A stretch of DNA of 64,000 bases, from NCBI GenBank assembly GCA_963682175.1, contig OY821782.1:332501-396500 (forward strand). The letters run 5' to 3'. Source of the stretch: Triglochin maritima. Lineage: Eukaryota; Streptophyta; Magnoliopsida; Alismatales; Juncaginaceae. The notes under the pieces were generated by a model. That model was given only the letters and a program-made list of their open reading frames with translations, made no database searches and had not been told where the DNA came from. The translations under genes were made by a program, and so were the position numbers. Positions 13,379 through 24,520 of the stretch are shown here, in pieces (within the stretch, counting starts at the first letter, position 1; every line of letters starts with the position of its first letter).

Positions 13379-14920
13379 AAAGCAAATGCAGGGAGTGATC
13401 ACCTCCATAGGTGTAAGTCACACAATAACATCCTCTGAGCAGTATGTTCCCTAATTTTTATATATAATAATACAAAAATTCGAAATCTACTCGGATCGTG
13501 TTTCACACTCTCGATCCGTGGAGGCACGGATCGTGGGTGTAAACCGTGATCTGTCATTTTTTATTATTATTTTTTGCACGGACTGTGATCCATGGCCTTC
13601 TTTTAAAAAAAATTATAAAAAAAATCACGGATCGCGGGTTTGAACTGCGATCCGTGATTATTATTTTTTGATTTCTGTTTTTATTTTTTTCGAAATCATT
13701 TTTTATTCAACTTTCTTTCAAGATATGTTTTTTAATTGTTATTATTTTCTACAAAAAAATATATTTTTTTTAATTTTTTCCACAATCTACCTTCAAATTG
13801 CGTAGATGCCTGAGCCTGTTGAAAAATTATGTTATTTTATACAATAAAAAAATAAATTCTCGTAACAAGAATAATAAATTATTTACAACTAAATATTAAA
13901 CAAACACTAAAACTAATTAAACAAAAAAATTGGTGACATTGTCAAAATTCGTAGGGTGTACACTCGTTACAAACACTTCGAGAAGTCGATACTGAAAAAA
14001 AATTAAAAACAAAATTTAAAAATAATAAAAATTAAAAAAACATATCTTGAAAATTATATATATATATAATATTTAAAATAATTTAAAAAAAAATCAAAAC
14101 ATAAAATCCTAAAACTAAAATCCCTAAACTTAAATAATTAGTTTTTTAGAAAGAAAATAGCACCGATCGCGAATACTTTCTAAAACTAACTAAACTTTTC
14201 GAGTTATTCACGTATTTGGAGGTCGATTCTGGAAGTAATTTTTTTTAACAATTAGAGAATACATTTTAAAAGTTATTTTTTTTAAAAAGATTAAAAATCT
14301 TATGAAAAAAAGAAAACAAAAATAAAAAAAAATAAAAGTAAAAGAAAATAAAAAAAGTCATGCCCGCAGTCAGGTGTGAACCGTGATCCGTCCAAAAAAA
14401 TAAAAAATTTAAAAACTAATTATTTAGGTTTAGGGATTTTAGTTTTATGATTTTATGTTTTGATTTTTTTAAATCATTTTAAATATGTTATATATATATT
14501 TTAAAATATGTTTTCTAATTTTTATTATCTTTTAAAAAAAATTAAATTTGTTTTTAATTTTTTACTTTATCGACCTTCAAAAATGTTTGTAACGAGTGTA
14601 CACCATATAGATTTTTAACAACGTCACTAAGGTATCAGTCGTAAAATATTTTCTTAAAATAAAAAAAAATTAAAATTTTCCAGAATTGACTCCGAAATTA
14701 CGCTGAAAAGTGACGTTGATTCGAGAATTTATTTTTTTATTTTATAAAATAACCTAATTTTTCAACACGCTCGATTATCAACGTAATTTGGGGGTCGATT
14801 CTGGAAAAAATTAATTTTTTTAAAAGAAAATAATAACAATTAAAAAACATATTTTGAAAACTAATAATTAAAAAACAGACAAAAAATGATTTCGAAAAAA
14901 GTCCACACCTGCCATCCGTG

Positions 14921-14971
<51 letters not shown>

Positions 14972-15889
14972 TATAAAAGGCCACGGATCGTTGGTGTGAA
15001 CCGTGATCCGTGTATTTATTTTTTTTATAAATTTGTCGGATCGCGATGCACACCCTCGATCTGTTCCAAAAAATAATTTAAAAAAAGTGACGGATTGCGG
15101 GTGTGAACCGTGATCCGGGTAGATTTCGATTTTTTTTTGTTCCTATGTTTCTAATTTTGAATTTTTTTATTATTATATATAAAATTACGGAGTATGTTTG
15201 CATTATGCAATACAATGTTGTACACAATTCTCTGCTCTCAACTTGTAATCCATGTCTCCAGTTTGCTTGGTGTAGCATAAAGAAGTTTCTTTAGTTTTGG
15301 TCTTCCTGGAGTTGGCGCCAGTTACCTGCAGTCCTGACTATGTGAAAGCAACTGCAACTCCTGGTGTGTTTGCTTCTAAAATGATTTATAGATTCATACA
15401 TTTCGGAAACTTTGGCTTTCTTCTTCTTCTGTATTACAATATACCTTTGCTGTTCAACAGAATAGTTTTCTAAAATTGTTTGTTCAGTTCTAATTCTGTA
15501 CAGTGGGGTGTCATACATAGTTACATACTACGTTTACATCTACAGGGATTTGTTATTGTACTTTGTATCGGACTTCATTTGCAATGGCTTCACCTTTGTT
15601 GTGGAGCTTGCAATCGCTTCACTATTTTTCACATTTACATTGCATTTTCTTTCCGCAATGATTTTGATTATGGTTTTCTGCCTGTGCTGCAGCAGCATTG
15701 TAAACGTTTATAAGATACATAGATCCACATGTTACATGTACACCCTTTGAATAGTACAATATACTGTTCATATGTAGTCCTTTATAATATTTTTAAATTT
15801 TACTGCAAAAGTTGAAAATAATGATTTTTCTTGGGGTCTTCTGACCTTGCTTCTGGCAATCATGCGATAAATTATTTTCGAAAAAAATT
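13379..15889. other. Downstream of the LETM1-like gene: foldback element and plain sequence
   Basis: The first about 95 bases after the stop codon are likely 3' UTR. A foldback element occupies about 13,474-15,138. Bases 15,139-15,889 are AT-rich with no exon, RNA gene or repeat structure that I could recognise. Confidence 0.5.
13474..15138. mobile_element. Foldback element, 1.65-kb imperfect palindrome
   Basis: The left arm starts TTCGAAATCTACTCGGATCG and the right arm ends in its near complement (GATCCGGGTAGATTTCGA at 15,112-15,129). Inner blocks also pair: about 14,075-14,150 is the complement of about 14,405-14,490, so the dyad centre is near 14,285. Copies of a GGATCG(T/C)GGGTGTGAACCGTGATCCG unit recur near both ends. 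An (AT)n run sits at 14,922-14,968. No ORF is present. It could be a non-autonomous foldback DNA transposon or an inverted satellite; no clear target duplication was seen. Confidence 0.6.
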
Positions 15890-15952
15890 GAGAGTAATAT
15901 ACAGACAATATAGCAGAATTTTTTTGAATTCATTATTCTTATTACAAGTAAT
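15890..15952 (+). repeat. 63-bp direct repeat, left copy
   Basis: This copy matches 23,423-23,485 with about four mismatches in 63 bases, and the two bracket the transposon nest between them. It begins GAGAGTAATATACAGACAAT and ends ATTACAAGTAAT. Confidence 0.75.
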
Positions 15953-17495
15953 GAAAGGATAGGGAGACGTTTCGAACCATCACCTAAACCGGTCAAACAA
16001 TGGCTTAAGACTTAAGTCACAACGGTCGAACAAAAAATCAATGACGGTTGACCGTTTAGAAGGTCTAGGTCAGAAATAAAGACAAATCATTTGGGCAACG
16101 GTTGAACGGAAAAAAGGTTCCGTTAGTCCGAAAATAATAGGATCTTCTTACATCCAACCAAACCACAAATAGTTGAACACAAGATCAAGGGTGGTCGACC
16201 GTTTAAAAGGTCGATGCCCTGGAAATGTCAAAACTACAAGGCAACGGTTGAACGCACGAAGGACTCGTTCGACTGAAAATAATAGACCATTCTCTCGCCC
16301 AACATTAATGCATAACTGGTCGACTTCCCAGAATGCATCGTTCGACTGGTGCTGGGCAAAACCTTGCATTTATACTATGACCGATCGACTGCCAAAGGCA
16401 TTTGGTCAAAACAGTCGATAGCCCTGAGATCTTGTTCGACCCTTTGTAGTTTCGGTCGACCGGTATAATTGTTTCCAAAGTTGAATTTATTGCCTTGTTT
16501 CGGTCGATCGTTGTCTTTTGTTCGACTGTTTATGCTTTTGAGCGAGAGGTGGATTTCACTAGTTGTTTTCGGTCGAACGGGTCCCCTTTGCCGTTCAACC
16601 GGTTGGTTGTTATTTCGGTTGGACCAGACTTTCGTTTGGGGTTTCGGTCGACCGTTTCTGCCAAGTTTTGTATTTGTTTGTGTGATTGTTTATGAATGCG
16701 TTGGCGTATGGTTTTATATTATGTTTTCATGACATGACATGCATTGAGACCTTTGTTGTGGGACAGTAGATCCCTATGTATTGCATTGCATGGTACCTGG
16801 CTTGGCGGAGCGGGAAGCCCGCCTGACGTTGGCCGACGGAGGGGGTATTACAGCTTGTGTGAGCAGCCCCTGTCTTCAGTAGCGAGTGCGCAACGATATT
16901 ACAGCTTGTGTGAGCAACTGTTGCCTCTCGAGTAAATATCGGTATTACAGCTTGTGCGAGCAACCGATGTTTACAACTTGTTTGTGGACCGTGTGGCCTG
17001 TGTGACGGTGATGTTGCTTGTGGACTGTGCGACCCGTGTAGCGGCGGTATGAGCAACGATATTCGATTGGTTTTGGGACCTGGATTGTTGGACGGATGTC
17101 CTTTAGGTTATTGTCTGTGATTGCCATGAGATACTAGTATGATAGGATCATTCATTGTACGTAGTATGCATGTAGGTGGACTTGGTATACTGGTTTTCTA
17201 TATGAAAACTCAGGTATTGTTGTTATGTTGCTTTTCAGGGCCGCAGTGGTTTCTGGTTGGGTGGTGACCGAGGACGAGCACATTTTGGGATCCGATCCTC
17301 CAGTCTTTTGTGGTGATTATGATTACATGTACTTTTTTATGTTGTATTTTGATGTAATCATACGTTTGACAACTCTTGTATCCGGTGCACCTTTTGTATA
17401 TATTCAGTAACGTTCCAAGGGTTGGGTTGTTGATCTTTGTTTATTCCTTTTGAAAAAGTTTAAATTCTGCTACGTTTCTGAGACGTAGTTGAGAG
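15953..17495 (+). mobile_element. Diverged Ty3-type LTR fragment
   Basis: The right part corresponds block by block to the LTR of the complete element at 53,351-62,295: TACTAGTATGATAGG, the ACTCAGG(T/C)ATTGTTGTT block, GGGTGGTGACCGAGGAC and a terminal GCTACGTTTCTGAGACGTA versus CCGCTGTTTCGGGACGTTACA. The left part has GGTCGACCG-type motifs (perfect copies at 16,453 and 16,645). A minisatellite of TTACAGCTTGTGTGAGCA units lies at about 16,848-16,970. No internal coding region, so a solo LTR or fragment; the left border is unclear. Confidence 0.6.
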
Positions 17496-18180
17496 TTTAA
17501 ACTTACAATAGATCGAATCAGTTCACTCATCGTCGACGGGTTTGGTATTGGGCATACTGCACTTGTTGTCTCACGCACCGGAATAACGTCGATCCAAGTG
17601 AAAACAATAGTTGGATGCATACAATATATCAGTGGGCCCATTGAAGCCTTCATGAAGATCTGGGAGCTCGGGCTCCAAAACATCCTATAAATGTATCAAT
17701 TTGTGGAATTAGTCCATCATTATAAATAATTTTGAATAATTAAAAAAAACTCGCGTTTGAATGGCTACTTTTGTTTTCTTACCTAAAATTTTAAAAAAAC
17801 ACAATTAAGATATTGCATCAAAATGGTACTAAATTTTATTTCGTAGTCTATTAAAGTCATATGAGGGTTACATAAGTACCACATTTTGGTCTTCTATGTG
17901 GTGCAAAATCTTCAGAAGTGAGGGGTCTCCTTGGTCGTATAGTTCTCCTACGTCTTTCTTTCACAATAGTTGTTTTTGTGGATGTATTGCATGTTTTTCT
18001 TGTTTTCCTCGATGGTGCAGTAGCTGCTTCAGTCTGATGATTGACAAAACAATGAGCTTATTGTTGCTTGCGAGGATCGGGGTGAGAGAGCTTTATCTCC
18101 TCAGTTGCTCAAGACGATCCCGTCAGTACATTGTTAGGCGACAGACACGGACGAGTGACGATGTATTTTAGCCTTGTCAC
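17496..18180 (-). pseudogene. Transposon-derived coding remnant (copy 1)
   Basis: The minus strand carries peptides closely related to those at 27,120-27,830, such as an ELPDLHEGFNGP-like block, an ETTSxxCPxPNPxTMSELIR block and a basic PRR-rich block, all interrupted by stops. It adjoins a plus-strand segment resembling the C-terminus of plant Ptta/En/Spm transposases, so a DNA-transposon origin is likely. The exact family is not recognised. Confidence 0.45.
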
Positions 18181-18204
18181 GTCCATCACCATGTACGGAC
18201 CTCG

Positions 18205-18425
18205 TGGGATGCCATCCCAAGCCGAGCGCAATGCCGGAGCGCTCGCAAGTGGAGCACCAAAACCAGGCTAAGTGAAGAGCTGAAGCGCATGAGCAACGAG
18301 TTGGCGAGAACTCAGGACAAGCTCAAGACAACGGAAGGTGAGCTCGCGGAGACGAGGGGAGAGATTGCGTCAATCAGGTCGACGTTGAGATTTCTTCTCG
18401 AGAAGGGAGTTACAACAGAGGTAAT
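18205..18425 (+). pseudogene. Ptta/En/Spm-type transposase C-terminal fragment
   Basis: One frame reads SNELARTQDKLKTTEGELAE followed by a GEIASIRSTLRFLLEKG coiled-coil tail, typical of the C-terminal end of plant CACTA-associated Ptta/En/Spm proteins. GC content and codon style differ sharply from the AT-rich surroundings. Only this end is preserved. The 3' untranslated part appears to continue to 18,730 and, after the solo LTR insertion, again from 20,797. Confidence 0.5.
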
Positions 18426-18730
18426 TGTAAACTTAGTTAAGTTAATAATTTAGTAGTTCATGTGAATTGATTTCTAAAGTTTAATGTGTTATAATGTGCA
18501 TGATATTAACGTTACATCTCTCTGCACACCGCCGTCGCTCCCGTCGAGACGCGATGATGAGCATGGACCAACGGGTGGTGCGAGGACGGGAGGTTTAATG
18601 ATGTAGGTCATTCATTTAGTTTATTTTGTTGTTTCTAAGTTTGTTTTCCTCGTTTTTTGTATCGGTGACATATATACTTTGTGAATCGGTTTTTTTTGTC
18701 TGAAATGAATGAATGATTTATTGAATGTAT

Positions 18731-20791
18731 TGTAGGATTTCATGTTTAATTATACATATATATTTTCGAAATTTTTATGTATAATAAGGATCAATTACAA
18801 TTTTCTTTGATTTATTTCATGCATGCATCGATTTGTTTTAACATCTAGTTTCAAAACTCTATTAAAACAAACATGGGCTCCGAAATTCATACCTAGAAGT
18901 TCTCAAAAACTTCTTGAAGATTCGGAGACGTTGGGGATGCTTCTCGCCGCGCCGGATGCCTCCGAGTATTCACCAAACTCTAAACAAGATCGGAGAGAGG
19001 GAAGCTAGTCTCTCGATCTCCGATAGAGTTTAGAATCTAATTACTAACCCCTCTTTAATTCCCTTGAGAAGATGATCTCTTAAGAACTGAAACTAAACTT
19101 AAGAATTAAGGGATTTTCGTGGAGAATTATGGAGAGAGAATTTTGCTCAAGAAAATAATGAATGAAAAATCAATTAGGTAATGAGATAAACTTGTATTTA
19201 TAAGTTCTCTCCAAATTACCTATTCATGTGCAACCCATTGCCCATGATCTCATGCAAAATTCCATCTAACCATCCATTATTTAATAATAAATAATCTTAG
19301 CCACGAATTAAATCAATTATGGACCAATTCCATGCATGATTTAATTAATTCTTAAATTAATTCTGCATAAAACCGTCTGACCGGTCGACCGTTCGCAAGG
19401 TCCGGTCGACCGTTTAGACTGAGGTTCGGTCGACCGATCGATATATTCGGTCGACCGTTCGCAACAAAAAAATTCTTCGCAATGTTCGGTCGACCGACCG
19501 AGAATACTCGGTCGACCGAAAACGAACAAACGAAATTCTCGTTACGATCGACACACATCCGGTCGACCGAGCAATCATTGCGGTCGACCGTGCAACATTC
19601 GGTCGACCGTTTATGGTTTAGCGGTCGACCGTTTTTGCTCAGTGCATGCAGACTTGTCAAATTTCGGTTCAACCCCTACAAAATTTGACATTTCGGGACT
19701 AGTAGTAAATTCACAACTTATGTAACATATTATCCTATGTAATGATTAATCATTACACCCCATAATATTTACATCACATATGAATTTAATTTAGATTCTA
19801 ATTATGTTATTAACCACAACATAATTTTGATTTTGCTTGTTCACCCCATGTGTCATATTTTCACATGAAACCCGACACATCCTATGAACTCAAAATCCCA
19901 TTTCTTGTTTCCCAGTTTTGTGGTGTGACCTATGGGAGGATCTAGACTAAGTTGGAAGTGATATTAAGAGCTTAAGCTATAAGCGGTATCTAGCTACACA
20001 TTATAACTCCCAATTAGTTAGATGTCTTAATTCCACTCGAACCAAAACCCGATCCACTTAGTGATGGAGTGCACCACTTGTGTCCGTCCCTTGCCTCATG
20101 ATATTAAGAATACACACAAAGTAGTATTGTGTCATCTTTGTATTAGTATTCATTTCTTGATCTCTTTAAGCTAGTTATAAATATGTGATTTAACTCAAAT
20201 CACATTGTGCACATTATAACTTTGCTTTAACAAGGGGCCCACTAATATCATCACTCAATTAAGAGGGGTAATGATAATCTTTTGACTAACTATCTTCTCC
20301 AACAAAAGTAGTACTTAACCAACCAATGTCTTTACACTACACTTATCGATAGCTCAAGACACTAGTCTAATTAAGTATTCCTTAAGTGATCGGATACAAG
20401 TCTCATATCAAAGGACCAAAGACAGAAAAATATTAATGACACAGAAACACATTTCTATAATATTTTACTTATTAGGTCTATTCAGTATACAAAAGTAATA
20501 TTTTCCTCTTTTGCATACCCGTGTCGTCACTCACTTGTAGAGCTACAATGATCTATGACCAACACGACAATCTTAACTCGGTAATTAATGTCCCATGTTA
20601 ATTACCATGATTGCGAATGTCTTTTGTTTTATGCAAACCAATATCTTTTAGAGCTCTACGGTTAAGGACCAAGTGTCTCTTCCTTAACACTTCTAAAAGA
20701 CGAATAATATAAACAAGGAACAAAATGATTTCTCATTCAATTCATAATAATTGACATTTAAAAGTAAAACTTTTAGAACACATTCCCTTCA
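18731..20791 (-). mobile_element. Solo LTR, 2,061 bp, with TGTAT target duplication
   Basis: On the plus strand it starts TGTAGGATTTC and ends TTCCCTTCA, and a 5-bp duplication TGTAT flanks it (18,726-18,730 and 20,792-20,796). The minus strand is the likely sense strand, since LTRs of this style end in GAAATCCTACA before a primer site. No PBS, PPT or protein domain is present, so recombination between two LTRs is the likely origin. Ten perfect CGGTCGACCG palindromes lie within 19,382-19,631. It sits inside the CACTA-like remnant. Confidence 0.75.
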
Positions 20792-20796
20792 TGTAT

Positions 20797-20970
20797 GTCA
20801 TATTGTGAATGAATGTGAATGGTTTGTTGTCTATGAACAAGGGAATTCGTAAGCCGAAAAGAGCCAATAGGCTCTTTTTTGGGTTCTGGACAGTGCATAC
20901 ACCGACGGATTTGTATCGTCGGTGTATGCTGACGGATAGTTCAACGATGGGCATTTTTTGTCGGTGTATG
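20797..20970 (+). mobile_element. CACTA-like terminal region with hairpin
   Basis: This segment resumes the sequence interrupted by the solo LTR. It holds a perfect 13-bp inverted repeat, GCATACACCGACG (20,895-20,907) and CGTCGGTGTATGC (20,917-20,929), with a 9-nt loop and a further GTCGGTGTATG copy at 20,960-20,970. Short motifs repeated in both orientations are typical of CACTA subterminal regions. A full terminal TAGTG is not seen; the next LTR copy begins directly after it. Confidence 0.45.
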
Positions 20971-22024
20971 TGTAGGATTTCATGTTTAATTATACATATT
21001 TATTTTCGAAATTTTTATGCACAATAAGGATCAATTTACAATTTTCTATGATTTATTTCATGCATGCATCAATTTGTTTCAATAACTAGTTTCAAAACTT
21101 TATTAAAACAAATATGGGCTCCGAAATTCATACCTAGAAGTTCTCTAAAACTTCTTGAAGATTCGGAGACGTTGGGGATGCTCCTCGCTGCGCCGGATGC
21201 CTCCGAGTATTCACCAAACTCTAAACAAGATCGGAGAGAGGGAAGTTAGTCTCTCAATCTCCGATAGAGTTTAGAATCCAATTACTAACCCCTCTTTAAT
21301 TCCCTTGAGAAGATGATCTCTTAAGAACTAAAACTAAACTTAAGAATTAAGGGATTTTCGTGGAGATTTATGGAGAGAGAATTTTTGCATAAGTAATAAT
21401 GAATTAATTTTTGGAGGTAATGAGATAAACTTGTATTTATAAGCTCTCTCCAAATTACCTATTGCCCATTGCCCATGATTTCATGCAAAATTACATCTAA
21501 CCATCCATTATTTAATAATAAATAATATTAGCCACGAATTAAATCAATTATGGACCAATTCCATGCATGATCTAATTAATTCTTAAATTAATTCTGCTGA
21601 AAACCGTCTGGACCGGTCGACCGTTTGGAGGTTCGATCGACCGCTCGAACCATGTTTCGGTCGACCGTTCAATAACTCGGTCGACCGTTCGTAACAGGAA
21701 TTATTCCATCTCGATGTTCGGTCGATCGTTCGAACAGATGAAAATTCCCTGTTATCGGTCGAGACATGTCCGGTCGACCGTGCCCGATCGGTCGACCGTT
21801 TACTGCTAACCGGTCGACCGTTGGAGCACTGTTTTTTAGACTTGTCAAATTTCGGATTTAACCCCTACAAAATTTGACATTTCGGGATTAGTAGTAAATT
21901 CACAACTTATGTAACATATTATCCTATGCAATGATCAATCATTACACCCCATAATATTTACATCACATATGAATTTTATTTAGATTCTAATTATGTTATT
22001 AATCACAACATAATTTTGATTTTG
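20971..22024 (-). mobile_element. Truncated second LTR of the 18.7-kb family
   Basis: It matches 18,731-19,835 closely along about 1,050 bases, including the leader block with CTCCGAGTATTCACC and a region of six perfect CGGTCGACCG palindromes (21,614-21,820). Similarity stops at TTTTGATTTTG near 22,024, where the first copy goes on for another 950 bases. It is therefore a partial LTR of the same family. Confidence 0.7.
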
Positions 22025-23422
22025 TTACAATATACCATATTATATTATATATATAATTGCATAAATAAATCACATGTGCTTGAAAGAATAACCATAATAT
22101 TTCCAGATGTGATGCAACAAAATAACATCGAAATTTTATGTGACATAATATGATAACTTAACGGGATGCATCAAATATTAGATTTGCAAAAATACATCAA
22201 ATATGATTGAAACGAGTGTTTCATCACAAGAATAATATGATATAATATCCAAGCATTTTTCTTTTCTTTTCTTTTCAGTGCACAAGTTAAAAGCAATAAT
22301 AATATGTAGACTTTTATAAGAAAAAATACCCTTTGCATGTTTTCATTATTCCAAAAAGATATCTAACTATGTCAAGCAATATATATATTTTTTCATTTGT
22401 ATTCTCAAAAGCATCAAGTTGGATTTTAACATCCAAAATGTGACAAGTAAATTTTTTGTTCATTTATCAAAAGACGTATATTTTCTACAATCAAGATGAT
22501 CAATATCATATAACATTCTTCATTTTTGTTCATTTTTGTTCATTTAACATTCTTCAACCATCAAGATGATCAATATCATATAAAAGATTACACAAAATAA
22601 AATAGATAAAAAGAAATGTTTATAGTTTCTAGCAAAACAACATGCATTATATATGACATATGCAAACAAAAATTATGTCATTATCATTTGAATGTTAATT
22701 CATCTAGTGATATTCCAAATATATGATCAACTTTTGCAAAACAAAGTGCTTATAAACCTCGATTAATACATATTTATCAAATAACGTACTCATATGCATC
22801 TATAAATGTTATGTGCATGATTTAAATATTACTATCATACTAAAATAAAAGTTAATAGTCCGCCATCTAAGAATATATATACAAAACATAATATTTCAAA
22901 CCAAGATTTTGTAATAGAAATTTGTAAACATACATCACATTTAAGAATATAATATGAGTATAATTTCTAGACATATAACATCACATTTAAGAATATAATA
23001 TGAGCATATTCAACAAGTAAATAGATTAATAATATTATAAATTGTAAAAGACTACCTGGAGATGAATACAACCTTATGTTGTAAACTACCTTAATCAAAC
23101 AACAAACAACTAGTGTTTGAGTTGATCACATCGAGCGAAGTCGTGATGATAACGTGTTGTAAAACAACGATCAAACAAAAGGACAAGAAGTTGAAGGAGG
23201 ATGAAGGAGTTGTATTTCATCTCATTTTTTGTGTGTTCTCAATACACATTACAACCTCATATATATACATATAGATGTGTGTAAGTTACATAGTCTACAT
23301 TAAATAATGATGTAAATATAATGCACATTACAACACATTTTAATAGAGAAGTTATAATAGATTGGTTGGAAGATGAACCATCTTGGAAGGTGAATCATCC
23401 ACTATACACAATTTTCACAACA
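22025..23422. other. AT-rich stretch without recognised genes
   Basis: The sequence is strongly AT-rich with small local duplications (an ATCAAGATGATCAATATCATAT block at about 22,491 and again at 22,561, and ACATCACATTTAAGAATATAATATGAG at about 22,932 and 22,978). I see no coding exon, RNA gene or complete transposon. It lies inside the 63-bp repeat bracket and may be diverged retroelement DNA. Confidence 0.4.
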
Positions 23423-23485
23423 GAGAGTAATATAAAGACAATATAACAGATTTTTTTTGAATTCATTATTCTTACTACAAGTAAT
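23423..23485 (+). repeat. 63-bp direct repeat, right copy
   Basis: Right partner of 15,890-15,952, with about four mismatches. Flanking sequences beyond the 63 bases differ on both sides. Confidence 0.75.
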
Positions 23486-23789
23486 TCATGAACCTCGAGA
23501 AGAGAGATCCACAGATCACAGAGGAAGCAAAAGCGAAGTACCATAAACTTCGCAGACTTTGTTAAGGGAAATTTTCATCATTTATTCCTCACAAGTGCAG
23601 GACACATTGCTCTATTCCTCACGAGTGGAGGACACATTGATCAGTCTCTCAGTTCAAGGAAGCAATAGTTCTTCAATCAGTTTTTGTATTTGTAGTTTGA
23701 GAAGACAGAATTTATAGCGGTGGAAGCCACCATCAACCACAAGATTATGTCCAGACACAGATCATGGAAGAGTGGTGTTCTCTTGGAAT

Positions 23790-24053
23790 TAGGGCTGTGT
23801 AGAAACCGGGTTGGTCCGGGTTCGGTCCGGACCAGAACCAACCGGTCCAGACATTTTGAAAATTAGGTTTCGGACCAGTCCGGTTCGGTTTTTATTTTAT
23901 TTTTTATTTTTATGGTTAAAAACCGATCCTGGACCGGACCAGACCGAATCCAACCGGTCCAGTCCGATTTTCGGTCCAGACCAGTTCGGTCCGGTCTTCG
24001 GTCCGGACGCCGGATAAAAATCTGGTCCGGTCCGAACCGAATGCACAGTCCTA
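23790..24053. mobile_element. hAT-type MITE with perfect 8-bp target duplication
   Basis: The 264-bp element has imperfect inverted ends, TAGGGCTGTGTA and the complement of TGCACAGTCCTA. It is flanked by a perfect 8-bp duplication, CTTGGAAT (23,782-23,789 and 24,054-24,061). Eight-base duplications and TAGGG-type ends are hAT hallmarks. The interior is almost wholly CCGGTCC, GGTTCGG and GGTCCGG motifs. It is non-coding. Confidence 0.85.
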
Positions 24054-24320
24054 CTTGGAATCTTCAAGAATTGTGAGTGAGATCACTTAACCTCCAAAAA
24101 TTAAAAATTATGTTGATTGGATTGAGTAGATCCATCGGTGAATCATACATATTAATTTAAATTTCATAACATACCAAAAAATATTTGTAATAATGACAAC
24201 TTACCATTAACGAATGGGAATGACTTAGGGTTTTGATTGCCTAAGCATTGTTCGGATATTCTAGAATAAATCAGAAACATAAAATTAAAATGGAAAGGAA
24301 AGTAATTTCTTCAAAGTTGT

Positions 24321-24338
24321 GGGGGGGGGGGGGGGGGG
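24321..24338 (+). repeat. G18 homopolymer
   Basis: Eighteen consecutive G residues lie 182 bases upstream of the F-box start codon. Such runs are rare in plant DNA, can form quadruplexes and are error-prone in sequencing, so the length is uncertain. Confidence 0.8.
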
Positions 24339-24520
24339 TAAATCCAATCCTTATAACAGGAGTCCTCCGGCTTTCACCCAAAACCTTAATCTCCTGTAGA
24401 CCTCCACTGCCGTCGTTCTCCCAGCCACCGTGTGTCTGCACCGACGACCCGCCGTCAGCATTGTCCCGTCGTTCCTCTCCACTACAAACCTTCCAGCCCC
24501 CCTACCCTAATTAATTCTCG

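Noticed and set aside
19382..19631. Short palindromic repeats with variable spacers, resembling a CRISPR array
   Set aside because: This is a plant genome, spacer lengths vary widely, repeats are only 10 bp, and the same motif occurs in many LTRs with no cas genes nearby.
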